Source of the DNA: Candidatus Latescibacterota bacterium
GTDB lineage: Bacteria > Latescibacterota > UBA2968
Direction of reading: 5' to 3'
Length of the DNA stretch: 64,000 nt
NCBI GenBank assembly: GCA_022823725.1
Contig: JAJEHL010000035.1
Location: forward strand, 1-64,000
The notes beneath the pieces were generated by a model. That model was given only the letters and a program-made list of their open reading frames with translations, had not been told where the DNA came from and searched no databases. The position numbers and the translations under genes were made by a program. Shown here piece by piece: positions 1-8,655 of this stretch (position 1 is its first letter; each line of letters begins with the position of its first letter).

Positions 1-37
1 GTCTGATCGGCGCCTTGTGTATGGAGTGGTCTGAAGA

Positions 38-409
38 ATGGATCACCGGCAGACGCTATCTGGACATGAGGTATTTAAAACAGAATCTCTGACCCCTATT
101 TCACGGAGCTACAATTTTACAGAACTTTTTGGACTTGACCCTGGCGATCTGGTCATCGGTGACTCGCGGTTATTGCACAGCGCACACGCCAATAAAACAG
201 ATCAGTGGCGGACAGTCATCACACTTTGGTATCACCCGATATATAACGAACTACCCGAAAGCATGCGCGCCCGCCTGGCGAACCGACACCCAATACCAGA
301 GCACTGGTCTGAAGACGCCGCTCACAAAATCGCGCCCTTAATGCCCATTTACGAAGGCGAATGTGAAGAGCTCGAATGGAATCGCATTCCAGGTCCGGCG
401 TTGGCGTGA
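38..409 (+). CDS. Phytanoyl-CoA dioxygenase (PhyH) family protein, C-terminal part; N-terminus missing or frame-disrupted
   Basis: The 123 residues contain the C-terminal signature of Fe(II)/2-oxoglutarate PhyH enzymes: GDLVIGDSRLLHSAHAN, with the distal iron-binding His, followed by QWRTVITLWYHP, whose Arg would bind 2-oxoglutarate. The family is about 250-300 residues long, so the N-terminal half with the HxD iron motif is absent. This frame has a stop at 32-34, so the reading cannot simply continue from the left edge. Either a frameshift lies in the first ~60 bases or this is a broken gene. The stop codon shares bases with the next gene's ATG (TGATG), suggesting coupling. The family call is good; intactness is not established. 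Confidence 0.6.
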   Translation: MDHRQTLSGHEVFKTESLTPISRSYNFTELFGLDPGDLVIGDSRLLHSAHANKTDQWRTVITLWYHPIYNELPESMRARLANRHPIPEHWSEDAAHKIAPLMPIYEGECEELEWNRIPGPALA

Positions 410-669
410 TGATTATGACAAAACCAAAACTCTATGAAGAAGTGGCACTGACGCGCAACATGCCGGAAGAAAATTTAAAACAAGGTGATGTTGCTGTCGT
501 AGTCGAATATGTACCGCATCCTGTCGGTGACGAAGAAGGGGCTATTTTAGAAATTTTTAATGCCATAGGTGAATCCGTAGCTGTGGCCACTGTGCCCATT
601 TCCGCGATTAAATCGCTACGTGCTGATCAAGTGTTCATGGTGCGGGAGATGGCTCCTGCAGGATCGTAA
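409..669 (+). CDS. DUF4926 domain protein
   Basis: Small protein of 86 residues resembling DUF4926: KLYEEVALTRNMPEENLKQGDVAVVVEY, then a short beta-strand stretch (GAILEIFNAIGESVAVATVP) and SLRADQVFMVRE. This all-beta family has no assigned biochemical role and is often found next to unrelated small genes. I chose ATG 409 because it overlaps the upstream stop as TGATG; ATG 415 is an equally possible in-frame start. Longer in-frame starts would lie inside the PhyH reading frame. Confidence 0.6.
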   Translation: MIMTKPKLYEEVALTRNMPEENLKQGDVAVVVEYVPHPVGDEEGAILEIFNAIGESVAVATVPISAIKSLRADQVFMVREMAPAGS

Positions 670-690
670 AAACCACAAAGCGAAAACAAT

Positions 691-1743
691 ATGAAAATCG
701 CCGCTCTTATTTCCGGTGGTGTCGATAGTTCGGTGGCTTTGAACATATTGAAAAACGAAGGCCACGACCTGACGGCATTTTACTTAAAAGTATGGCTCGA
801 AGACGAACTCGCTTTCTTAGGGGAGTGTCCCTGGGAAACCGACCTGAAATTTGTCCGTGCCGTATGCGATCAACTCGACGTACCGCTACAAGTAATCTCC
901 CTGCAATCGGAATACCTCGAGCGCGTGGTATCTTATGCCCTCAACGAACTGCGCGCTGGACGCACACCCAGCCCAGATATATTTTGCAATCAGCGGATTA
1001 AATTCGGCGCATTCTTTGACCACATAGACAGCAGCTATGAAAAAGTGGCAACCGGACACTACGCACAAATCGCACAGTGCAACGGAACTTATCATCTAAA
1101 ACGCGCCCCTGATCCCATCAAAGATCAGACCTACTTCTTATCCGGCATGTATCAATCGCAGGTCGCACGGGCATTATTTCCCATTGGAAACATGATGAAA
1201 AGCGAAGTGCGCCAACTCGCCCGGGATTTTGACCTGCCAAACCAAGCGCGAAAAGACAGCCAGGGAATATGTTTCCTGGGCAAAATCAGATATCCAGACT
1301 TTATCGCATTTCACCTGGGCGAAAAAAAAGGCGATATTATCGACAGAGAAACCGGACAAATCCTGGGACCCCATCGGGGCTACTATTATTACACAATTGG
1401 ACAGCGGTATGGCCTGGGATTGAGCGGAGGACCCTGGTACGTCATAAAAAAAGATATCGAACGCAACATCATCTATGTATCCCACGCCACGAAGCACAAG
1501 AATACATCGCGGAACCACTTTATCGTGACAAATCCCAATTGGATAGCAGAACCACCTGACAAAAACGCCCTGCAATTGAAACTGCGTCACGGTCCAGAAT
1601 TGATCAACTGTGAAATCGAAGCAATGAATAACAACCGATTATCCGTAACCATAGCAGAAAAAGACTCCGGCATAGCACCCGGACAATTCGCCGTATTTTA
1701 CGACAGCGACCTCTGCCTTGGCAGCGCGGTAATTGACCACTGA
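691..1743 (+). CDS. mnmA: tRNA-specific 2-thiouridylase MnmA
   Basis: ATP-dependent sulfurtransferase that makes the 2-thio group of U34 in Lys, Glu and Gln tRNAs, working in the cytoplasm with a sulfur relay. At 350 residues it has normal length. It shows the N-terminal PP-loop SGGVDSSV (residues 8-15), the first catalytic cysteine in DIFCNQRIKF (C99), the KDQTYFLSGM motif (about 144-153) and the second cysteine in SQGICFLG (C194). The spacing of the N-terminal domain resembles the plant/cyanobacterial-like subtype. The next gene begins 12 bases downstream, so co-transcription is likely. Confidence 0.93.
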   Translation: MKIAALISGGVDSSVALNILKNEGHDLTAFYLKVWLEDELAFLGECPWETDLKFVRAVCDQLDVPLQVISLQSEYLERVVSYALNELRAGRTPSPDIFCNQRIKFGAFFDHIDSSYEKVATGHYAQIAQCNGTYHLKRAPDPIKDQTYFLSGMYQSQVARALFPIGNMMKSEVRQLARDFDLPNQARKDSQGICFLGKIRYPDFIAFHLGEKKGDIIDRETGQILGPHRGYYYYTIGQRYGLGLSGGPWYVIKKDIERNIIYVSHATKHKNTSRNHFIVTNPNWIAEPPDKNALQLKLRHGPELINCEIEAMNNNRLSVTIAEKDSGIAPGQFAVFYDSDLCLGSAVIDH

Positions 1744-1755
1744 AGGAAAACCCAC

Positions 1756-2700
1756 ATGAACAAAGTAGGATTAGTTCAGCATCCCGACTTTCAAAAACAC
1801 GACACTGGAGGCGCACATCCCGAGCGTCCCGAGCGACTGCAAACGCTGCATGCCCATCTGGATGCAACGGGCCTGACAAAAGACCTCACAGCACTCGAAC
1901 CCAGACATGTCGATACATCCTGGTTAGAAAAAGCGCACACACCCGAGCATATTGCAAACGTAAAAGCACGATGCACGCAGGGCATCACGTACATGGATGA
2001 CTTTGACACCAGGATCTGTCCGCTATCTTTCGACATAGCCCGACTCGCTGTCGGCGCGACATTTGAAGCCATTGACGCGGTTATGGACGCACGCGTACAC
2101 ACGGCTTTTTGCGCCGTGCGCCCCCCCGGGCACCATGCCGAACGCAATCACGCAATGGGATTTTGTCTATTTAGCAACGCCGTCATAGCCGCGCGATATA
2201 TACAAGAAACATATTCCCTAAAACGCGTAGCAATTGTAGATTGGGATGTACATCACGGCAATGGCACACAGCACATATTAGAAACCGACCCCTCGGTATT
2301 CTTCTTTAGCATCCACCAATATCCCCATTATCCAGGCACGGGACGGGATGACGAAACCGGTATTGGCGAAGGAGAAGGATTCACACTAAATGCACCCGTA
2401 CCCGCAGGCAGTGGTAATGAGGTGTATTTGCGTATATTCGACGACGTATTTTTACCCGCCATGCACGCATTTAAACCGCAATTTGTCATTATCTCCGCTG
2501 GATTTGACGCGCATCGGTCCGACCCTTTATCGGCCACCCAGGTTACGGAATCCGGTTTTGCCGAAATGACAAAGCGCGTAATGGCTGTCGCACGAGATCA
2601 CGCGGAAGGACGACTAATCTCTCTCCTGGAAGGTGGATATGATCTGGGCGGCCTCTCGCGCAGCGTCGAATCCCATATAAAGGAACTAATGAATGGGTAA
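1756..2700 (+). CDS. Histone deacetylase family protein (class II HDAC / acetylpolyamine amidohydrolase-like)
   Basis: Zinc-dependent amidohydrolase of the arginase/deacetylase fold, 314 residues. Motifs visible in order: GAHPERPERL near the N-terminus, RPPGHHAE with the tandem active-site histidines, DWDVHHGNGTQ supplying zinc ligands, HQYPHYPGTG, SAGFDAHRSDPL with the last zinc Asp, and LEGGYD near the C-terminus. The bacterial substrate could be an acetylated protein, polyamine or acetoin-type metabolite; sequence alone does not decide. Its last 8 bases overlap pheA, which suggests translational coupling although no functional link is obvious. Confidence 0.9.
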   Translation: MNKVGLVQHPDFQKHDTGGAHPERPERLQTLHAHLDATGLTKDLTALEPRHVDTSWLEKAHTPEHIANVKARCTQGITYMDDFDTRICPLSFDIARLAVGATFEAIDAVMDARVHTAFCAVRPPGHHAERNHAMGFCLFSNAVIAARYIQETYSLKRVAIVDWDVHHGNGTQHILETDPSVFFFSIHQYPHYPGTGRDDETGIGEGEGFTLNAPVPAGSGNEVYLRIFDDVFLPAMHAFKPQFVIISAGFDAHRSDPLSATQVTESGFAEMTKRVMAVARDHAEGRLISLLEGGYDLGGLSRSVESHIKELMNG

Positions 2701-3580
2701 TACGAAAAAACTTGTCGCATTTCAAGGTGAACACGGTGCATTTAGCGAAATGGCCGCGCGTTCGTACTTTGGCAAAGATGTCGAAGTCGTACCACAACGC
2801 AATTTCTCAGCCCTGTTTGCCGCAGTCGAACACGGAGAATGTACGCACGGCATGGTACCGATTGAAAATTCATTAATGGGCAGCATTCACGAAAATTACG
2901 ATCACCTGTCAGCCCACCATTTACAGATCATCGGCGAACTGAAACTGCGCATCGTACACAATCTAATTGTAAATCCCGGAGTAAAATTAGAAGACCTCCG
3001 CCATATCTATTCTCAGGCACCTGCACTGGCGCAGTGTACGCAATTCACGGCATCTCTATCACAGGCCGAAACAGTTATGACCTCCGATACCGCAGGAGCC
3101 GTAAAAGCTTTGAAAACATCGGGCGCACGCGATGCGGCTGCAATAGCAAGTGCCCAAGCAGCCTGGGATTACGATCTGGAAATTTTGCAGGCGGGCATTG
3201 AAGACGACCATCAAAATTACACGCGATTTTTGGTCGTCACATCCGAGGCTATAGCACCTGAAAATCCGGATATCCAAATACCCGCAAAAACATCAATCGT
3301 ATTCGCCATGCAAAATGTGCCCGGCGCATTGTTTAAAAGCCTGAGCGTATTTGCATTGCGCGACCTCAATCTGCTCAAAATTGAATCCCGCCCCCTCGCG
3401 GGCAAACCCTGGGAATACGCCTTCTCGCTCGACTTTGAAGGCCATATCCGTCAAGAACCCTGCGCCCGCGCCATTGAACACCTGCGCGAAATCGCGACCT
3501 TTGTAAAAATTCTCGGCTCTTATCGACAAGGGGACATGGTCGAAGGCAAAGTTTGGAAACGCGAAAAAAATAAAGTGTGA
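2693..3580 (+). CDS. pheA: Prephenate dehydratase with ACT domain
   Basis: Converts prephenate to phenylpyruvate in phenylalanine synthesis. The catalytic domain (about residues 5-185) contains FQGEHGAFSE, VPIENSLMGSIHENYD, TSDTAGAVK and the hallmark NYTRFLV with the catalytic Thr-Arg-Phe. A C-terminal ACT domain (about 200-280) has the ESRPLAGKPWEYAFSLDFEG phenylalanine-binding region, implying feedback inhibition. It is monofunctional, with no chorismate mutase domain, and of usual length (295 residues). The start overlaps the deacetylase gene by 8 bases. Confidence 0.93.
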   Translation: MGNTKKLVAFQGEHGAFSEMAARSYFGKDVEVVPQRNFSALFAAVEHGECTHGMVPIENSLMGSIHENYDHLSAHHLQIIGELKLRIVHNLIVNPGVKLEDLRHIYSQAPALAQCTQFTASLSQAETVMTSDTAGAVKALKTSGARDAAAIASAQAAWDYDLEILQAGIEDDHQNYTRFLVVTSEAIAPENPDIQIPAKTSIVFAMQNVPGALFKSLSVFALRDLNLLKIESRPLAGKPWEYAFSLDFEGHIRQEPCARAIEHLREIATFVKILGSYRQGDMVEGKVWKREKNKV

Positions 3581-3591
3581 AAGGATTTTAC

Positions 3592-5718
3592 ATGGCAAGC
3601 CAAAGATACAAAAACCTGTATGCACAAATAGAAACAGCATTGCGAGAAAAACCCAAACGCACGCAACTCTACAACGCAGTCAAACGGGCGCGAGATGCAC
3701 GGCGCACGGCAATTGACATTTTGCCACAAGGAGAGGCATTTCGCAAAGAAGTCCGCGACATCAAAGTGCGGTGCCTTCACAATCTGGACGACCTGGTCGA
3801 TCAATTTGCCGCAAAAGTCGAATCGCGCGGAGCAAAGGTCTTTCTCGCAAAAGACGGTGCTGCTGCGATTGACTACATCTTAAAACTATCAGCAGAAAAA
3901 AATGCCGAGACAGTGGCAAAATCAAAATCGCTAACAAGCGAAGAGATCGAAGTCAATCATCCGCTGGAAGACGCGGGCTTAGAAGTCATTGAGACTGACC
4001 TCGGCGAGCTTATTATTCAGAAAGTCCACGAAAAACCATTTCATCTGGTATTTCCCGCTGTCCATAAAACCGCAGTTGAAGTCGCCGAAATATTCAAAAA
4101 AGAAACAGGTGAAGACGTACCCAACGACGTGGATGCAATCATGAAAATCGTACGCAAATACCTGCGACCAATTTTTCTCAACGCCGATATCGGCATGACT
4201 GGCGCAAACGTGGGCGTCGCCGAATCGGGCACAATTCTAATCGAGACCAACGAAGGCAATGCCCGTCTGGTATCGAGCATACCCGATGTACACATCTGCA
4301 TTATGGGACGCGAAAAAGTAGTGGAAACAGTAGAAGATGCGTTGCAAATGATGTTGGCACATCCCGTCAGCGCAGTCGGCCAGCATACGACAACCTATGT
4401 GACGTGGATGAGCGGCAGATCGCCCCTGGGCGAAGGCGAGGGACGCGCACCGAGGGAATCGCATATCATTATCCTGGACAATGGTCGCACCAGAATGCAA
4501 GAAGACCCCCTATTCTCGGACGCGCTCAACTGCATCCGGTGCGGTGCCTGCATGAACATCTGCCCGACTTATGGCGTAGTCGGCGGCCATGCATTTGGAT
4601 ACATATACCCCGGACCAATTGGCATACCCTGGACAGCGGAGGTTCACGGCGTGGATAAAGCCGGCGACTTCGCCCCGCTGTGTATCTCCTGTGGATTGTG
4701 CAAAGAAATATGTCCCGCAGAAATCGACATCCCAATGATGATCGCCGGGGTAAAAGACCGCGACAGCGAAGTCAATCCGCATCCGCGCGTCAACAAAATG
4801 CTAATGGCCGCTGAAAAAGCCGCAAAAATGGGCAGTTTGACAGCGCCCATATCCAATTGGATAATGGACATTGGACTGGTGCGATGGGCAATGGAAAAAG
4901 CAATGGGCATTGATCGGCGGCGTCAGCTACCCAAATTCAGCCGAAAAACACTCGTCAAACGCTTCGCAAAACGCGGGCCGTCTCCCGTATCGAACCCCGT
5001 TCGCAAAGTGGCTTTTTTTACAGACCTCTTTGCCAATTACAACGACCCCGACCTGGGAATGGCGGCAATTGAACGCCTGGAAGCACTCGGTTGCGAAGTC
5101 ATCATCCCCCCGCAAAAAAGCAGCGGATACCCCTACATCGGCTACGGCGACCTGAAAAACGCGAAAAAAATTGCGCGCGAAAACGTGGATCTCCTCCTCC
5201 CCTATATACAGCAAGGCTATGACATAGTTGCAACAGAACCCACGGCGACGTATTGCCTGAAAGTTTCATATCCCAAATTGCTCGACAAAGCAGACGACGC
5301 CGTCTCGGTCGCCGAACACACGTATGAGTTTTTCGAGTTCCTATCCCTGCTCAAAAGCGATATTGAAGATGGTGAGCAAAATACCCTGCGCGGACGAGCA
5401 TTTGGATTCCACATCCCCTGTCACCAGCGTCCTCTGGGTGCAGGCGAACACGCAATGGCATTCTTGCGCCAGCGAGGTGCAGACGTCGCCCTCATCGAAA
5501 CAGGCACCTGCTGCGGTATGGCGGGAACATTTGGTCTGAAAGCCGGACCCCTCGGTTACGAACTCGCACAGGCTGTTGGAGAACCACTCTTCGAGGGCTT
5601 TCGCGAAGCCGATGTAGAAGCCATCGTAACAGAAAGCAGCGTATGCGCCATCCACCTCTCAGAAGGAACCGAACTCGAAGTCTGGCATCCCTTAAACCTG
5701 CTTCGTCTCCTAAAGTAG
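3592..5718 (+). CDS. LutB/LutA-like fusion: LUD domain, two 4Fe-4S clusters and CCG-type cysteine-rich domain
   Basis: Predicted iron-sulfur oxidoreductase of 708 residues. The N-terminal ~290 residues are an LUD domain as in LutB (GMTGANVGVAESGTILIETNEGNAR, HICIMGREKVVET). Two ferredoxin-type clusters follow, CIRCGACMNICP (~residue 313) and CISCGLCKEICP (~363). The C-terminal ~220 residues match the LutA/GlpC cysteine-rich domains: a degenerate first half and an intact second half with HIPCHQRPLG and GTCCGMAGTFG. LutA and LutB are normally separate subunits of L-lactate oxidation. I chose ATG 3592 because AAAGGA lies just upstream; an in-frame GTG at 3577 overlaps the pheA stop. The substrate is inferred. 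Confidence 0.82.
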   Translation: MASQRYKNLYAQIETALREKPKRTQLYNAVKRARDARRTAIDILPQGEAFRKEVRDIKVRCLHNLDDLVDQFAAKVESRGAKVFLAKDGAAAIDYILKLSAEKNAETVAKSKSLTSEEIEVNHPLEDAGLEVIETDLGELIIQKVHEKPFHLVFPAVHKTAVEVAEIFKKETGEDVPNDVDAIMKIVRKYLRPIFLNADIGMTGANVGVAESGTILIETNEGNARLVSSIPDVHICIMGREKVVETVEDALQMMLAHPVSAVGQHTTTYVTWMSGRSPLGEGEGRAPRESHIIILDNGRTRMQEDPLFSDALNCIRCGACMNICPTYGVVGGHAFGYIYPGPIGIPWTAEVHGVDKAGDFAPLCISCGLCKEICPAEIDIPMMIAGVKDRDSEVNPHPRVNKMLMAAEKAAKMGSLTAPISNWIMDIGLVRWAMEKAMGIDRRRQLPKFSRKTLVKRFAKRGPSPVSNPVRKVAFFTDLFANYNDPDLGMAAIERLEALGCEVIIPPQKSSGYPYIGYGDLKNAKKIARENVDLLLPYIQQGYDIVATEPTATYCLKVSYPKLLDKADDAVSVAEHTYEFFEFLSLLKSDIEDGEQNTLRGRAFGFHIPCHQRPLGAGEHAMAFLRQRGADVALIETGTCCGMAGTFGLKAGPLGYELAQAVGEPLFEGFREADVEAIVTESSVCAIHLSEGTELEVWHPLNLLRLLK

Positions 5719-5742
5719 GCACATCCTATCCTATAGGACCTA

Positions 5743-5785
5743 CCCCTGCCCCCCTTCCCGTCTCGGGGAGGGTACGGGGGAGGGG
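5743..5785. repeat. GC-rich imperfect inverted repeat, possible terminator or dispersed intergenic repeat
   Basis: A C-rich arm (5743-5759) pairs with a G-rich arm (5766-5785) around a short loop, and a T-rich stretch follows about 8 bases later. It sits 24 bases after the LutB/LutA-like stop and could terminate that operon. Its unusual composition also resembles a dispersed intergenic repeat. No second copy was seen in this window. Confidence 0.55.
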
Positions 5786-5818
5786 TCAGAATTATTTTTG
5801 AAACAATTCAAAAAAAAC

Positions 5819-5855
5819 TTGCATTTTAACACAAGTGTATTATATTAGTAATACA
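5819..5855 (+). promoter_or_regulatory. Promoter and overlapping GntR/YtrA-type operator
   Basis: A -35 TTGCAT (5819-5824) and a -10 TATATT (5841-5846) are separated by 16 bases. A perfect 7+7 inverted repeat covers the -10: TGTATTA (5836-5842), 6 bases, TAATACA (5849-5855). The next gene is a YtrA-subfamily GntR regulator, and that subfamily represses its own ABC-transporter operon by binding AT-rich palindromes of this layout. Autoregulation is therefore a strong inference. Confidence 0.8.
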
Positions 5856-5882
5856 GTAATTCACCAAAAAGAGAAATGTCCT

Positions 5883-6278
5883 ATGCTGATCTCGATTGAC
5901 CATCACAATGGCATACCCGTTTTTCGCCAAATTATCGACCAGGTGAAATTCCACGTAGCCAGCGGGCTGATCGCGCCGGGCGACGAATTGCCCTCCACCC
6001 GTGCATTATCGGGACAACTGGGACTCAATCCAATGACAGTGAGCAAAGCGTACAGCCTGTTGGAAGCAGAGGGATTGGTCGAGCGGCGACGCGGGCGACC
6101 TTTAACCGTAAAACCCTTACGAGATCAGACCGTACACGCTGAAAAACTGGCACAACTCAAACCACAACTCACACAATTGGCAACAATGGTTCGGCAGTTG
6201 GGGGTTGATCGGGCGGAAGTCGTAGATCTTTTTCTCTCCATCTTAGATACCCTGGAGGAAGACAATGATAGCACATGA
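5883..6278 (+). CDS. GntR family transcriptional regulator, YtrA subfamily
   Basis: Short repressor of 131 residues: an N-terminal winged helix-turn-helix (PVFRQIIDQVKFHVASGLI, ELPSTRALSGQLGLNPMTVSKAYSLLEAEGLV, RRRGRP) and only a short helical tail, as is typical for YtrA rather than for FadR- or HutC-type GntR proteins with large effector domains. ATG 5883 is used; in-frame codons further upstream fall inside the promoter/operator. The stop overlaps the ABC ATPase start by 14 bases, making one operon. YtrA-type regulators usually respond to cell-wall-active peptides, but the inducer here is unknown. Confidence 0.88.
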   Translation: MLISIDHHNGIPVFRQIIDQVKFHVASGLIAPGDELPSTRALSGQLGLNPMTVSKAYSLLEAEGLVERRRGRPLTVKPLRDQTVHAEKLAQLKPQLTQLATMVRQLGVDRAEVVDLFLSILDTLEEDNDST

Positions 6279-7158
6279 CCAGACATCTGTATTCGAAGCC
6301 ACGTCACTGACCAAAAAATTCGGTGACACCACAGCACTCAACTCCGTAACACTCTCTCTTGGGGCGCATCGCGTAATTGGATTGATCGGACGCAACGGCG
6401 GAGGCAAAACCACCTTGATCCAGCACATGATCGGCCTGTATTTGCCCACAGAGGGAACGTGTGAAACACTGGGACGCGCGTGCGATCAACTGGGAGCAAA
6501 CGAGCTATCGCGCATAGGCGTAGTACACCAGGAGAATCGTTTTTTTGAATGGATGACCGTCAAACAACATCTGCGCTACGTGTCCTCGTTTTACAAAATC
6601 TGGGACCGCGATCTGGAAGCGCATCTGCTGCGCGAACTCGAACTGGAAACATCTGCACGCGTGGGCAACCTGTCTTCGGGTAACATGCAAAAATTGGGAA
6701 TCATTCTGGCAGTATGTCATCATCCCGAGCTATTGATCTTAGATGAGCCAGTCAGTGGCCTGGACCCCATTGCCCGGGAGACACTGTTGAAATTTCTAAT
6801 GACACTTTTGGCTGAAGACGAAAACACAATCGTAATCTCCTCACACATTCTGCGAGACATCGAAAAAATCGTAGATTGGGTCGTATGCCTCGACGAAGGG
6901 ACAGTCAAAACCGACAAATCGCTGGACGACTTGCACCAGACCTACGCAAAATGGACAGTTACGGGAAACAACCTGCCCCAGCAATTTTCTGAACCCTATA
7001 TCCTGTCGCAAACTGTAAACGGAGTCCAGGCACAACTGATCGTCAATCAGACACTGGGCAATGCAGATCAATTCAAGCAGACTTATCAGGCTGATATCAC
7101 CAGTCAGTCCCTGAACCTCGACCAACTATTTCCCATCCTGATTCGGGAGGGTGCGTAA
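6265..7158 (+). CDS. ABC transporter ATP-binding protein (YtrB-like)
   Basis: ATPase subunit of 297 residues with Walker A GRNGGGKTT, Q-loop region VVHQENRFFEWM, a divergent signature LSSGNMQK, Walker B LLILDEP with D-loop SGLDP, and switch His in VISSHI. A C-terminal extension of about 80 residues is typical of drug/peptide exporters. The GGAGGAAG ribosome site lies inside the end of the GntR gene. Its stop overlaps the next gene's start (TAATG). The membrane partner is predicted to be the following gene. Confidence 0.92.
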   Translation: MIAHDQTSVFEATSLTKKFGDTTALNSVTLSLGAHRVIGLIGRNGGGKTTLIQHMIGLYLPTEGTCETLGRACDQLGANELSRIGVVHQENRFFEWMTVKQHLRYVSSFYKIWDRDLEAHLLRELELETSARVGNLSSGNMQKLGIILAVCHHPELLILDEPVSGLDPIARETLLKFLMTLLAEDENTIVISSHILRDIEKIVDWVVCLDEGTVKTDKSLDDLHQTYAKWTVTGNNLPQQFSEPYILSQTVNGVQAQLIVNQTLGNADQFKQTYQADITSQSLNLDQLFPILIREGA

Positions 7159-8627
7159 TGGGTATCTCTCCGTTTTTCACATTTTTGCGAAGCCCTGTTC
7201 ACATTATCATCGCACTTTGTGTAGTCTGGTTGCTCTTCCAAAACTCTGTGTCTTCACACGCACATCAGTTCTCCGTATTCTTTTTATTTTGCTTTTTTGA
7301 ACTTTACGGTGGAATTATCGGCAGTATTGTAGGAGAAAACCAGCATCGGATGCTCACATGGACCCTGCCACATTTTCGCAAGCGTCTGATGATCTGGTCG
7401 ATAATTATCGGACTATTTTCCGTTGTAGTGTGGACGATTGTACTGACGTTTGCACCCCTCAATGCGTCCTGGTCAACAATTTTACTGGTAAATTTAGGCT
7501 TTTATTGTATCGGATTTGCCTTTTCAGGAGGTTGGAGTTTAGATACTAATCGCCCCGGGTTGATTTACAAGTACCGGATCCTCATCATGTTACCGGTGCT
7601 GGCATTAACCTATTCGTGGCAAGAGGTACTCGCTTTTGGAGAACAACACAAATTGGGATTGGCTCTCATCGCATTCGCTATCGCAATTGGAACTCATTAT
7701 TTCGCCTTTAACCAGGCAACTTTTCGCAGTAAGCCATTTTCTTTTTTCTTTGGGTCACTCTACTCGGGTTTTGATCCTCAAACCCAGAAGATTTGGCAAA
7801 AGAAAAAGATGATGATGCGGAAGGCGAGTACCGGGGTATGGCATCTAAATCATATCGGTACAGGTATCTACAATTGGCTACGTGCCGGTCAGTATGAAAA
7901 TTCTGGTCTGGATGGGTGGAAATGGCCGCTTTCCGCATTTGGCGCAGCATTGGCAATGGTATTCATTTTTTTCAGCATGGAGACGAGTTTCTTCGGGTTG
8001 TTGGGGCAATCTCCTTACGACTTTGAGACCGTCTCGAAAATGATTTATCACATGATCTTTTATTTTGACCAGTTAGATCCTAAGATCGCCATTAATATAT
8101 CGTTTTCTGTGTGCTTCAGCATCTGGATATTTATTCTTTTTCCTTCTTTTTTCGTTAAAAGAGGGTATGTCTATCCGCTTTCTCGCATCCAGCGGATGCG
8201 GATTCAGTATTGCGGTTTGCTGGTGCAAAATATTTCTTTTATTGCCGCATCTATTATCGTGTTGGGCGTTCTGGGCATCCTATCTGGAGCAAAGGTCGGG
8301 TTTGTGTCTGAAGGAAATATTTCTCTGGGAATACTTCGCGTTTTTGGATGGGTAGTGGTTCTGATACCGATATTTCAGTGGTTGCAAGTCAAATACGACC
8401 TGTATGAATTTCAAAGAATGCGGGGATATCGGTGGATGTTCGCTCTTGTGTTACCGCTCATGATTTTGGGTATTGGAATCGGTGGTTTCACCAGTCTGAT
8501 GCGTGTCTGGTATCCCGATTTGATGCTAACCTATGAAGTGCCGATCCTTTTTGTCTGTTTTATTCTTTTGCAATGGTTCCTATTGGCTCGGCTTAAACGT
8601 TATTACGCGACACAGGACTTAATTTAG
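7158..8627 (+). CDS. Multi-spanning membrane protein, probable ABC permease partner
   Basis: Hydrophobic protein of 489 residues with roughly ten to twelve predicted membrane segments (for example SPVHIIIALCVVWLLF near the start and VPILFVCFILLQWFLLARL at the end), interrupted by a soluble loop of about 60 residues rich in Lys and Arg around residues 205-255. I do not recognise a specific family. Position directly after, and translationally coupled to, the ATPase makes it the likely transmembrane subunit. A non-transporter role cannot be excluded. Confidence 0.65.
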   Translation: MGISPFFTFLRSPVHIIIALCVVWLLFQNSVSSHAHQFSVFFLFCFFELYGGIIGSIVGENQHRMLTWTLPHFRKRLMIWSIIIGLFSVVVWTIVLTFAPLNASWSTILLVNLGFYCIGFAFSGGWSLDTNRPGLIYKYRILIMLPVLALTYSWQEVLAFGEQHKLGLALIAFAIAIGTHYFAFNQATFRSKPFSFFFGSLYSGFDPQTQKIWQKKKMMMRKASTGVWHLNHIGTGIYNWLRAGQYENSGLDGWKWPLSAFGAALAMVFIFFSMETSFFGLLGQSPYDFETVSKMIYHMIFYFDQLDPKIAINISFSVCFSIWIFILFPSFFVKRGYVYPLSRIQRMRIQYCGLLVQNISFIAASIIVLGVLGILSGAKVGFVSEGNISLGILRVFGWVVVLIPIFQWLQVKYDLYEFQRMRGYRWMFALVLPLMILGIGIGGFTSLMRVWYPDLMLTYEVPILFVCFILLQWFLLARLKRYYATQDLI

Positions 8628-8655
8628 ATTTAACCTTATCAACAAGGAAGAAGAG

